Assembly: GCA_005406025.1 (NCBI GenBank)
Contig: BGZK01001264.1
Span: 62,001 to 126,000 of the forward strand
Length of the DNA stretch: 64,000 bases
Reading direction: 5' to 3'
Origin: Eumeta japonica
Lineage: Eukaryota > Arthropoda > Insecta > Lepidoptera > Psychidae
A program made the translations under genes and the position numbers. The notes below the pieces were generated by a model. The model was not told where the DNA came from, made no database searches, and saw only the letters and a list, made by a program, of their open reading frames with translations. The first letter of the stretch is position 1. The number at the start of each line of letters is the position of its first letter. Shown here piece by piece: positions 45,816 to 55,150 of the stretch.

Positions 45816-46505
45816 TTACTTAATACAATCTATAAATTGAGCATAAAAAAGACCGCTCCGGTAACAAAGTTTCATTTCAAATTCACATTTTGAGTAAAAT
45901 GTATAGTAATGGTCTATTGTGTATATAAATTTAAATTTTTGATCAGTCTTTGCTTTTCTGTCTCTTCTGTGTCCTAAATAATTTTCACCTTTTATCCGTA
46001 ATTCTTTATTAACATTACGTTTATATTTCTTTGGATCGTTTATCGCCTTGTTCTGTCGTTTTTTATGACTTAACAAATCACCGTGAACATTATTGAGTAT
46101 GACCTTTTTTGAAGAATACGGTGGAATAGCAGAGGCACTGAATTGTTGCATATTGTTCTGAGTTATATTATTTTTATCTGTACATTGAGTATTGTTTTCA
46201 TTATCAATGACTATATCAGAAATTGGGTCTTGAGTATTCGTAGTTACGAGAATATTTTGGTTGGAAGTAGGTAAAGATTTGTAATGATTTAATTTTATAG
46301 AGTTTATGTTAGCGATAACATTTCTTAGTTCTTGCATAACGTTCTCACTTTCTACCGTGATATTGGGAACATTCAATACAGAAGGTTTAGGATACTCGAT
46401 GGCCACCGTAGCGAATTCGGATGGTTCCTGATGCAGATCAAAGAAGCCATTACCAACTTTTTCTATAACTTGTAGATTGTTAATGTCAATGTTTTCAATA
46501 TCCAA
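45816..46505 (-). CDS. Hypothetical 229-codon ORF, possibly a transposon-type protein N-terminus
   Basis: The frame starts at ATG (complement of 46503-46505) with MDIENIDINNLQVIEKV and is Asn/Ile/Ser-rich over the first 130 residues. Around residues 160-178 it has the basic segment KRNVNKELRIKGENYLG. This resembles a W/Y-K-x-N-x-x-K-x-x-R-x-x-G-x-x-Y motif I know from N-termini of many multicopy insect proteins, where a Cys-rich region follows. Here the frame turns hydrophobic and aromatic (FIYTIDHYYTFYSK) and stops, so either an intron or a truncation follows. Its length without stops in AT-rich DNA argues for real or recently decayed coding sequence. Confidence 0.45.
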   Translation of the reverse strand: MDIENIDINNLQVIEKVGNGFFDLHQEPSEFATVAIEYPKPSVLNVPNITVESENVMQELRNVIANINSIKLNHYKSLPTSNQNILVTTNTQDPISDIVIDNENNTQCTDKNNITQNNMQQFSASAIPPYSSKKVILNNVHGDLLSHKKRQNKAINDPKKYKRNVNKELRIKGENYLGHRRDRKAKTDQKFKFIYTIDHYYTFYSKCEFEMKLCYRSGLFYAQFIDCIK

Positions 46506-46544
46506 GTCTATGTTTTTATTATATTTAACTCATTCAATTGAGCG

Positions 46545-46700
46545 ATGATGGCCCAGTGGTTAACAGTTCTTTCAACGTCTTTGAATCATTGTGAATCAGG
46601 TTTACACCCTGACCACGGTCGAAATGGCTACTCAGTTTTTATTACTGTTGTTGTTGTGTTGATTTTAAAACACTCCACTGTCTAGGCTTACACTCCCACA
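46545..46700 (+). mobile_element. tRNA-derived SINE
   Basis: GATGATGGCCCAGTGGTTAA is a close match to the box A start of a very common lepidopteran SINE (GATGGCCCAGTGGTTAGAAC). Forty bases on, CAGGTTTACACCCTGACC is a diverged box B. The tail ATTACTGTTGTTGTTGTGTT is TTG-rich. It cannot fold as a functional tRNA. Confidence 0.55.
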
Positions 46701-46789
46701 ATCTATGTTTATTTCACATTGATGAGCTTAACGTTAAACCCTCTATTCTGAACCCGTACAACTTGAGAGCTTTTTTATATACAATTTTT

Positions 46790-47530
46790 AAGGGCCAAAC
46801 GAGCATACTCGCCACTAAGGAGCAGATGGCCACCGCCGCTTATGCATACCCGCAAGTCCAGGAGTCGGAGCTGTCGGTCTTTTAAAAAGGAGTACGCTCT
46901 TTTCTTGGACGTCCCTAGTCGAAGTTCATTGGGAATACCGCTGATGGTAAATCATTTCAAAGTTTTACCATACGGTGGTAGAAAGCCAGCTATCAAGATG
47001 GCAATGATGGTATTTCCGGCGAACGAAACGATAACAGAAATCATAGGCAGCAATAAAGTTAAATAATTCTTCAAAGTACTGTTCATAGTATATGCGATAA
47101 AATATCCGCAAATATGCTATATCTCTTCGTAAAGTCAAAGAATCGAGTTGGCCAGACATTACAGAGTTACCGATTATAATTGGACACACTAGACGTTGGA
47201 TGTGGTCCATAGGAAAAAGTTCATATTGGGATGCCCAAGCCTAGAGGTGACAACAGTACTCTAAAGGAGGTCCGACCTGCGCCTTATAAAGTAATAAGTG
47301 ATAATCTAGCTGCAAGTACTGTCGCGCTCTATTAGTTAAACCGAAAATTTTTAGAAGCTAGTTTTTCTTTGATTTCTACGTGATAGTAAAACTGAACGCT
47401 GTTTGAGATGTCGACACCAAAGATTACGATGCATAATGTGATATTAAGGACAATGCTTCCAGAGAGAGGAAAAAAAACAAAGAGGATTTTTAGCGGTAAA
47501 CGCGCAAAGTTTTGTCTTTTTGTCAGAAAC
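46790..47530 (-). pseudogene. Jockey-like LINE remnant: RT C-terminus and 3' tail
   Basis: Read on the minus strand from about 47530: words like TKLCAFTAK, GVDISNSVQFYYHVEIKEK and ARQYL (with stops and shifts), LLLYKAQVGPPLEY, then an 81-codon open piece (46965-47210) with LRRDIAYLRIFYRIYY and FRRKYHHCHLDSW-type endings. It terminates in the tail whose complement begins CCAAACGAGCATACTCGCCA at 46797. This order matches the C-terminal part of lepidopteran jockey-type reverse transcriptases. The catalytic YADD motif would lie further 5' and is not present. The element is 5'-truncated and decayed. Confidence 0.7.
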
Positions 47531-48203
47531 TCAACAAGGTTGAGTTTACTTTATTATAGAATTTGTTCTAAGCTTACCTAGTAAAATATTTTTTTGCTTG
47601 CATATGATGAGATTAGAAAAAAATGATTAAATCTATTGATTAGAAGAAATTAAACATGTAGATAATGCAAAAACTGTTTTATATGAGTGTGAAAATCATT
47701 TTGTTGCACTGAATGCATCTGTTTTGAGAAAACTGTGAGACTGTTACTTGACAAAGCCCGTTTCGTTTATTATAGCATCAATTGACACAAACTTGAAAGA
47801 TCTTTCGAATTCTCAAAAACTAATTTTGCACACAAGTCGCATCATAGGAAAACTATTTACTAGTTTTAATGAACTTTTTTTTCTAGTTTTTAATTTAATG
47901 CCATAGGTAATTGTATCACACTTAAATTTTCCAAGGAATCAAGTTGCGTTTTTCCGTATCGATAATTCGATTTTCGCTTCTAACTTTTGCATTGACATTA
48001 TTTTATATGGCGACATTTCATTCTAAGCCGTCTTTATACACTTCTTCTATAAAATACGAGAAATAGAAGAGAAATATAAAAAGTAAGTACAAAAAATATT
48101 TATTTAATATGTTTACTATATAAAAATATTTCTAATCAAAATCTAACGAGATATCACCATTTATGAAATATCACTATGACATATGTAGACACTTAATAAT
48201 TGT
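47531..48203. other. No gene recognised
   Basis: AT-rich with no ORF of note and no named repeat. Confidence 0.45.
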
Positions 48204-48294
48204 CAATCAAGATAAATGGATATTTATCTTGATTGTTTAGTGACAATAGCGAAAAAAGTTATTGGTGGATACCAATAACTTTTTTCGCTATTGT
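48204..48294. repeat. Two adjacent perfect hairpins with identical GGAT loops
   Basis: Hairpin 1: CAATCAAGATAAAT (48204-48217), GGAT, exact complement 48222-48235. Hairpin 2: a 24-bp arm 48243-48266 beginning ACAATAGCGAAAAAAG, GGAT (48267-48270), exact complement 48271-48294. Seven bases (TTTAGTG) separate them. No mismatches in either. Not part of a recognised element. Confidence 0.9.
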
Positions 48295-48770
48295 AGCTTG
48301 GATGCTAGCCTTTTATCCACTATATTGATAGTATCGCAACTGTTGGACTCGTACAGCTTTAAAGTACGTTTAAATCGTAATAATGCGTAGTATAACTGCT
48401 TAATTTTCTTAATTGTACATTTTTGATGTACTGAATAAAAAACCAGCCCAGGGTCTGGATCGTCTCTTTTGTTCGAAATTTAACTAATAATATTTAACTG
48501 ACATTGCATTCCGTCAGAGAAATACTTCACAATAACTCCCATGGTGGTGCGGAGCTACTTTTATACAGAATAATAATGTCATTATCTAATATTACCATAT
48601 TAATATTATTACTGTGAAAGTTTATATGTTAGAATGTTTGTTACTCAATTACGCTTTAACGGCTGAACATTACCACCTGCAACTTTACAATAACATAGAT
48701 TTTACCTCAAAATAACATATCTATGAAGATACTCTCTTTTGATCGCGGCTTCACTTCCATTTTTCAAGAG
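48295..48770. other. No gene recognised
   Basis: AT-rich. No coding or repeat assignment could be supported. Confidence 0.45.
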
Positions 48771-49190
48771 AAGATCAAATTCAACGACGATTCTCGACGG
48801 AAATCGCGAGCAGGATCGAGATAAGGAACAAGAGCATAAGTAAGATCCCTTCATTACAAATAGCGACATAACGTGCGTTTCAGGTATAAAAATATTGATA
48901 TTTCTGGTGTATAATCGAAAACGGAACCAGGCTAAAGATCATGGTTGATAAGGTTATGGACCGATATGAGAAAATGAAAGAATTCGTTGTAAGACACGTG
49001 GGCGAAGCCGCGGGTGAATTATGTATATTTTGAACTGAATCGGAAACGGAATCGATAGTGAAGCCAGGACTGAAATCGAAAAAGGGAATAATAACAGGAT
49101 CATGGTTGACAGCGTGAACCGTCATTTATTAGATGAGAAAATTAATTCTATATCCACCCGGGCGGCGCTGCGGGCAAGAGCTAGTTAATT
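48771..49190 (+). repeat. Degenerate minisatellite with two GC-rich tails
   Basis: GATCGAGATAAGGAACAAG, GAAAACGGAACCAGGC and GAACTGAATCGGAAACGGAA are variants of the GAATCGGGATCGGAATC theme. Two tails follow: CACGTGGGCGAAGCCGCGGG at about 49000 and CCACCCGGGCGGCGCTGCGG then GCAAGAGCTAGTTAATT at about 49157-49190. The second is a good reverse complement of the ACTAGCTCTTGCCCGC tail. Two nested or tandem insertions are likely. Confidence 0.6.
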
Positions 49191-49450
49191 AAAAGATGAT
49201 AAAAAGAAGTAGAGGAATTCATGTAACAAGACCAATTTATATTTTTTTTAATTTTACTACGAATTCATTGCTAATTACATTAATTAAAAAAGAGTAAATC
49301 AATATAATATACACATTTTTACTTTTATTCAAATAAATGTCAGTTTTTTTGGCAGTGTCATCAATTTCAAATGGTTATGTATTTTTAATATGAGTATTGT
49401 CGAAGACCCAATTGAGGATGCATACTTCGTGAAAGTATATATTTTTTTTT

Positions 49451-49873
49451 GTAGATCAAAACTGACATGAATTTTAGTAGTAAATATCTATCGGATTTGA
49501 CATCGGTATATGCCAAATGATTTTACATTACAAATATTTATATATTACAATATTTTTTTGTATTTCGAATTGATTTCGGATATAAATATTTATCGGTTTT
49601 TACTTTGTATATCCCACATAAATTTTATATTATAATGGAAAGTTTGTCTATTAAGATAATTTTGTACATCAAAAATAATATGGTTTTAAAAAATAAATAT
49701 TTTACAGTTTTCACGTGGATATATCCCTTATAATTTTATATTCCGAATATTTATATATTACATTTTTTGTAGGTCAAAAATAATATGATTTTAGAAATAA
49801 ATATTTATCGGTTTTCACGTGGATATGTCCCATATAATTTTACGTTAGGAGTTTTTTATATTACGATATTTTA
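49451..49873. repeat. Four tandem repeats of about 105 bp, diverged
   Basis: Units begin GTAGATCAAAACTGA (49451), GTATTTCGAATTGAT (49560), GTACATCAAAAATAAT (49664) and GTAGGTCAAAAATAAT (49769). Each continues with a TAAATATTTATCGGTTTT-like word, then a GGATAT(A/G)TCCCA-like word and TATAATTTTATATTA. Units 3 and 4 are most alike; units 1 and 2 are older. Non-coding. Confidence 0.75.
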
Positions 49874-50282
49874 TGAGTCCGCTTGTGTCGTTTCTGGAAA
49901 GGAACACCATTCTGAAAGAAAATTCTCATCAGAAATAAAGTATCCTTTGGGCGATAAAAAGCAAAAATAAATTTTTGATTTCGCTTGAATCAAGGCTGTT
50001 ATTCGTCTTTATTGGGTACTTATGAGATAAACAAAGGCTGTTTCTTCGCGCGAAACGCTGATAAAGCCCGTTCTTACGATTAAGGTTTTGCTCACCGGAT
50101 TACGAAAAGCATTAAGAATGTTTAGTGTTTGCAGTCTGTATAGAGACAGAATAAGTTTCGCAAATAAACTGTTTTGGCTGATTTGACAAAAAAAAAAATA
50201 TGATACATATTGTGTTGTTTCAATTATTTTTCAATATTCTTCGATAATCATCGGCATCATAGTGAATATAAAACAAATATAG
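49874..50282. other. No gene recognised
   Basis: Short frames only. 50040-50110 is slightly GC-rich (TTCGCGCGAAACGC) without coding support. Confidence 0.4.
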
Positions 50283-50447
50283 CTGAAAATTGAAGGTGAA
50301 CAGTTCGTGGTCGTGATCGCTAAGGATGTAGTCTTAGATTTTTACGAGAGAGACCTTTTCGAAGGCAAGTGCACGGAAATTAAGTTAGGTCCACCGAAAT
50401 GGAGTGGCGGACACCAGAAGAACGGAAAAGGCGCTACCAGAAAGTGA
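50283..50447 (+). other. Weak exon-like open segment
   Basis: After AACAAATATAG (possible acceptor) an open frame of 54 codons reads LKIEGEQFVVVIAKDVVLDF, then YERDLFEGKCTEIKLGPPKW and ends in a TGA. It lacks an ATG and has better composition than its surroundings, but no family resemblance. It may be chance, a terminal exon or a retropseudogene scrap. Confidence 0.2.
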
Positions 50448-51182
50448 ACAATTGCTGGTGACGCGCTTCCAGCATAAAAATTTCCGTTGTGCTCTTTGTA
50501 CGAAATTTTATTCGATGTAATTTTGTAAAACTACCTTTTGTCGTCAAAGTTTGCTTCCTTTTTCGACTTATCCCCCAAAACTGTCTAATAGGCGTATGAT
50601 TTATTATGAACTCGATCCGGAAAGTTTTATTCTATCCAAAAATAATTGAATTTCAGAAATGGTAGACATTGATCAGAGTTCATCTCATAACAATCTACTG
50701 ACACGAGTGTACAAATTTATAATTTGTTATATTGGCATTATAAGCGGGGCTGCTCTTAATCTAAAGTGTTGCCGTTGACCGGACAAAAATTGAACAATGC
50801 GACTGCTCCTTCTTTTCACTGTTCCCTCGTCTTTCCGCTTAGAGAAATAATGTAACGATATATAGATCTTGATACGTTTAGATATCGTTAAATGTAATAC
50901 TATAATAGCTAAGTGTATCATTTTATAATGGAACGAAGCTGCAAAAAAAATTAAAGTCGATCACATGATTGGATGTCGAAACGAGCGCCAAAGACTTAAT
51001 TTAAAATACATTTTAAACATCTGCATAATAAAACGATATTTCAAGATGAATTTGTTTCATTTAATTATAATTATGGAAAGCTTTTACCACGTACAACAAT
51101 AATTACATATACTTCATATATACAAAACAGACATTTTTAAAAAAATAATCATAATATACTATTTATATATATATATAAGTAT
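50448..51182. other. No gene recognised
   Basis: AT-rich. A 64-codon minus frame (50727-50921) shows no resemblance to known proteins. Confidence 0.45.
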
Positions 51183-51570
51183 ACACATACTAGCTTTTGC
51201 GTACGGCTCCGCCCGTGTAGACATAAAATGAAATTTTTGACATGATAACGTATTATAAAATCGATGAACGCCGGCTGCACGCACGAAAAAGCACGTCTCA
51301 TTGTCACGTTCCTCCTGAGCCGAGCGTACAAACGAGAGCGCGGAACAATAGAGCACGATCGGCCTATGCGTTCAGCTTGTGACGCATCTATCTCTCGTCC
51401 ACTCCATCGACCCATGGAGTGGTAGAGAGATACAAAATAATGATAATTCACTGATAATAATTCAATTCAATTCATAAAAGTATGCAATTTTTCATTAATG
51501 TTTTCTTATAACGTTATCACGTAAAATTATCGTCCGTAAATCGACTTTACAGACAACCAATTTTTTGGAT
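51183..51570 (+). mobile_element. GC-rich tail plus non-autonomous element related to the 34448 insertion
   Basis: It opens with ACTAGCTTTTGCGTACGGCT and CCGCCCGTGTAGACATAAAA, a good copy of the conserved lepidopteran tail. From 51239 it has GACATGATAACGTA. AACGTTATCACGTA at 51510-51523 forms the inverted partner, followed by CGTAAATCGACTTTACAGAC (51535-51554). The insertion at 34448 shows the same order with GACGTGACAACG, CGTTGTCACGT and CCGACTTTACAGGCAACC. The middle is GC-rich (CGCCGGCTGCACGCACG) and contains a quasi-palindrome (51389-51407 with 51414-51432, two mismatches). Confidence 0.6.
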
Positions 51571-51980
51571 AATATTTACATAAAATCCGTTTTCAGTGAA
51601 CGTCTACGTCCCGAAAAAAGTAACAATGGCATAGCTCAAGTCAATCGGATTTTAGTTTCCGAGATCTGGTGTTGAGTCAATCTATAGTATTTCCCTTATG
51701 TGTCTACAATTTTCTATACTTTTTTAACTATGTACACTCATAAGGCTGTCAACCCGCACTGAAGGACTCAAGGTCCGAAACCGCAATGTGATATAAAAAG
51801 CTTGTAAAAGGATACCTTTTTCCTTAGCAGTGGGTTGATAAGAAACCTAATAAATCTAACTGATATTTAAAAAGTATTTTATATATATATTTTACATTGA
51901 AAACATTTCCATAACACGGTATTCAATACTTCATTGAGTGTTGTGACACTCTGACACAGATTAACTCGTTATTATTATTA
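51571..51980. other. No gene recognised
   Basis: Contains ATTATTATTATT before 51980 and otherwise unremarkable AT-rich DNA. Confidence 0.4.
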
Positions 51981-52215
51981 TTGGAAGTGAATGAAAGTAT
52001 ACAGACAAAGAAAATCTATAGAACGGTTGTGTGTGATGGAAAGGTTTGCAAGGGCCGCCCTGCAAAATCCTATACAGACCATATTAGTGACACATTAAAG
52101 AAGCGACAAACATTAAGCACCAGAAACTGTCGAACTTGCATGAAAAGATGTCAGCGAATCAAGTGGAAATCTCTGCCTACCCTTCTTGGAAATAGGCGTG
52201 AGTTTATATTATTAT
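51981..52215 (+). pseudogene. Fragment of a multicopy retroelement-associated ORF
   Basis: The frame reads KKIYRTVVCDGKVCKGRPAK, SYTDHISDTLKKRQTLSTRN, CRTCMKRCQ and WKSLPTLLGN. In lepidopteran genomes I know a C-terminal module of a LINE-associated reading frame with CDGxVxKGRPxxxYxDxI, L..G....TRNRRxCMKRLM and W.S.V. The expected MKRLM has become MKRCQ and the segment before W is shortened. No reverse transcriptase precedes it, so it is a 5'-truncated scrap. The open frame continues to 52358 by chance. Confidence 0.5.
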
Positions 52216-52537
52216 TATTTCTAAGTCACACTGTGGATACCTGCAGTGATACAAAATATTCAATATCAAAATTTCGTTATAATATCGATTACGGAAAGCT
52301 TCGATCTTACAGCCTAACGTCTAAGCTTCCCATAATCATTTGCGGTGGTAGTAAGTGATTGTACAAGTTCTACCAAAGAACTCAAAAATTAAACGAAATA
52401 TGTACTAAGAAGAATAAAGCGTGACTCCTTGCGCTCTAATTTTTGCTTGACTACGATTGCGCGCGTGTCTGCCTGTTCGCGCGAGTTTATATATAAATAT
52501 TGTGACTTACATAAGCGATTCTGTCCTTATATTTTAG

Positions 52538-52641
52538 CCGTCGACGACGAAGCGGGCGCGCCACTTGTGGCCAATAAGCCTGTCCCGTTCGCGCCACCCG
52601 ACGTACCGGCGATACGATCGCATCAACGAAGCCACACGTGA
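52538..52641 (+). CDS. Possible exon of an unseen gene (GC-rich, good splice acceptor)
   Basis: After TCTGTCCTTATATTTTAG a GC-rich open segment reads VDDEAGAPLVANKPVPFAPP and DVPAIRSHQRSHT, then TGA at 52639-52641. Alternatively CACAC/GTGAAG at 52637/52638 is a donor, making it a 100-bp internal exon. Codons are GC-ending (GTC GAC GAC GAA GCG GGC GCG), unlike the AT-rich flanks and like the three-exon gene at 42-44 kb. No partner exon was found nearby and the product is not recognised. Confidence 0.35.
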
Positions 52642-52857
52642 AGTCTCCGCGTTTGCTCTGGATCTGTGAGCGCTTTTCGAGCCGTCTCTCGCAAATGAAA
52701 TAACCTCCTTTCGCCTTTTGTTGAGACACCTTTTCTATCCTGTTCTTCGTTGAAGAGACATTTTTTAGGTTTTATGTTTTTTTTTTCTTTATATGCGAGA
52801 GAGTTGTAATTGAACAAGTACTTTTAAAATATCACTTACAATATCGTACTGATATTA
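52642..52857. other. No gene recognised
   Basis: Pyrimidine-rich (TTTTTTTTTCTTTA near 52780) with no open frame of note. Confidence 0.4.
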
Positions 52858-53020
52858 TAAACGCGAATGTTTGTGAGTATAAATGGATTGATATTTGTTA
52901 CGTTTTCACTCAAAAGTTACTGGACGAATTTTCATTAAAATTCACATTATATAGAGCTTATGAATTAGAAGATGCCATAGGTTATAATTTATAAAAATAA
53001 AAGCTTTTGCTTGCGGCCTT
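52858..53020 (+). repeat. Lepidopteran interspersed repeat with GC-rich tail
   Basis: AACGCGAATGTTTGTGAGTA, ATTTGTTACGTTTTCACTCA and AAAGTTACTGGACGAATTTT, then AAAAGCTTTTGCTTGCGGCC. It belongs to the same family as 19856-20040, here with the GC-rich tail at its 3' end. Non-coding. Confidence 0.55.
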
Positions 53021-53045
53021 GCTTGCGTGAACGTAGAACGGATTA

Positions 53046-53796
53046 TTTTTAGGGTTCTGAGCTAAAATGAGAAAAACGGAACTCTTATAGTTTTGTCACG
53101 TCCACCCGTCCTTACGTCACCGGCATTTTGTTCAAAAACTACAAGGTGTAGATATCTAAATTTTAAGTGTAGACATCTTGTATAAGCCGCTACTTAGTTT
53201 GGTAGTCAAATAACAAAAATAAATATTTCTAGGAGCGGCTCTCCATGCACGTAACACAAAGCTGAAAAAAAATTTATTCAGCAACCTTCAACGTTCAGTA
53301 TATATTTGGACAGATGTTTTAGAAAAAATATAAAATTTCTAATTTTTGATTAATTGGATATTTTCGGAAAGAATCGCTTTGAAAGTAGCAAAACTTGTCC
53401 CCCCCCCTCTATTTTTTAAACCGTATGTTCAAAAAATGTAAAAAAGTTACAAAGACAACGCTTAGTGAATACTATCAATGAAAATTATTTTGAAGATCAA
53501 TGGATATACCATATATGAGTTATATCCGAAAAACTGCGCTTCTCAACAAAAAGACGTAAGTGCTATGAAAATACGCTCTTCTACTGGTGCACTTTAATTT
53601 ACACTAGCTTCAGAGTAATAGTCCACATACTTGTTTCTCTAGTTATAGACGACTAAAGCGCTTATACATATTGTGTGCGATAAAGATGGAAAAAAATGTA
53701 ACAACATTGTTTTTTTCGTGTATAGTGCAAGTTACTGCTCCGGAACCCTACAGTGAGCATGGTCCGATATTCTTTTGGCCGGTTTTCCTATGTCAA
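53046..53796 (+). repeat. Long copy of the GGAACCCTA interspersed repeat family
   Basis: It begins TAGGGTTCTGAGC and AAAAACGGAACTCTTATAGT, has CTTGTCCCCCCCCCTCTATT in the middle, and ends CCGGAACCCTACAGTGAGCA, TGGTCCGATATTCTTTTGGC, CGGTTTT. I recognise both ends and the C-run from a common lepidopteran repeat. 1975-2175 and 57960-58030 are fragments in the opposite orientation. The short frames inside it are not genes. Confidence 0.6.
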
Positions 53797-54165
53797 TTGG
53801 TTATTAATAACAGCAAATTTCAAGGGAAGGCTATGTTTATCATCAATTCGAGGTCGGAAAAGAAGGAGAGAGATCGAGGTTAAAAGCGTGAACGAGGTCT
53901 TTTTATAATGGAAAATGTGGCGGCAGTATGTGTGTTTTCGATATAGCAGTATGGATTCCTCTGGAATCATTTCATCGGAATTGAATCAAAAGCAGAACCG
54001 GTATCAGAAGCAAGACCAGAATCAAAATGGAGAACGGGATTTAGATTCGAAACTCGCTCGGCTAAATCTAGCGTGATCGATCGATATGAAAAACGAAGAA
54101 TCCATTTTATGTCCAAGCGGGAGGAGCCTCGAGCGACAGCTAGTCTACACATATGTACGACAAAA
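53797..54165 (+). repeat. Degenerate minisatellite with GC-rich tail
   Basis: GAATTGAATCAAAAGCAGAA, CCGGTATCAGAAGCAAGACC and AGAATCAAAATGGAGAACGG are array variants. GATCGATCGATATGAAAAAC and TTTTATGTCCAAGCGGGAGG, then AGCGACAGCTAGT, form the conserved tail. Architecture as at 15175-15385. Confidence 0.6.
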
Positions 54166-54929
54166 TCAACTAAATGGAGCCACATCAAGACAATTATTTT
54201 TAAAGCATACTAATTGGAAATTAATTGGCTTCTTCTTGCCAGTTTTCTCAATGACGACCATAAAAAAAGAAAGAAAGTAAAGAAGAAAAAGGAAAAGAAT
54301 TAGCTTAATCAATGTTGATAAATATCTACAACGCAATATCGACGTTTAAATAAAACCTATTAGGTTCTCAGTGGAGTCCGAATCTTAGCATCGAGAATTG
54401 TTCCACATTAATTGTACGTCTAATTAACATAAAGGGATTTTAATATACAACGTGTTACTGAACTGCCCGTGGAGTTCCTATACACGCTAATGTAAAAATG
54501 TAGAGCTGGTAAGTAATGATTGGCCGATATACCCCATTTGTTAATTTTATAATACTTATTAAACTCAAGATTTGGAAAATATATACTAATAATTTAAATT
54601 TTTTATTTAATTTTTATTTTTTCATATCTATCTCTGTACTTAGCTATATATAATTTTAGGCTTCTTATATAGGGAATAATTTATAAAGACGTTGTATATG
54701 ATATGAGTATTAAGTATTATTTATAACAGGAATTTTACAAACTAAATTCACAACAGCAAAGAAATATTATAATATTTTTATGCAAGTGATTTCTAAGATT
54801 TTTCTCCGCTCTTTTTTATCTATGGTAGTTTATCTATGGACATCTAATGAATGAAAAGACGTCTTTGTATAGAATGCTGTTAAGACAGAGGCTCTCAGAA
54901 AAGATACATACTGTAAATGTTTGCCACCA
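54166..54929. other. No gene recognised
   Basis: AT-rich, with ORFs at background length only. Confidence 0.45.
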
Positions 54930-55150
54930 CAGGGAAAACGGCAATCGCGGTCGTCATCGCAAAGCCGAGTCAGATATTTCAAGAACGGTGAGGGTCAGGG
55001 TTGTCACCTCAAGACCAAGTCATCGTTTTAGGGATGGCGGTGACCAAGTCCGCCGCCTTAAAACCCAGTCGGCGGTCTCAAGGGACAGCGTGGGTCAAGC
55101 TCTACGTCTTGAAGTGAAGTCAGACTCTTCAGGGATGGAGAGAGATAGAC
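54930..55150. repeat. Degenerate tandem array, about 50-bp unit, four units
   Basis: Units can be aligned as: (unit 1) ...GCCGAGTCAGATATTTCAAG AACGGTGAGG; (2) GTTGTCACCTCAAGACCAAG TCATCGTTTTAGGGATGGCGGTG; (3) ACCAAGTCCGCCGCCTTAAA ACCCAGTCGGCGGTCTCAAG; (4) GGTCAAGCTCTACGTCTTGA AGTGAAGTCAGACTCTTCAGG. The shared skeleton is GTC(A)..C..C.TCAAGAC.AAGTC....TTCAGGGA.GG(C/A)G. A 106-codon plus frame runs across it (TSRPSHRFRDGGDQVRRLKT), but its composition follows the repeat. Confidence 0.55.

Noticed and set aside
46549..46620. Possible tRNA gene
   Set aside because: Box A only; box B is diverged and no cloverleaf is possible; it matches a common lepidopteran SINE.
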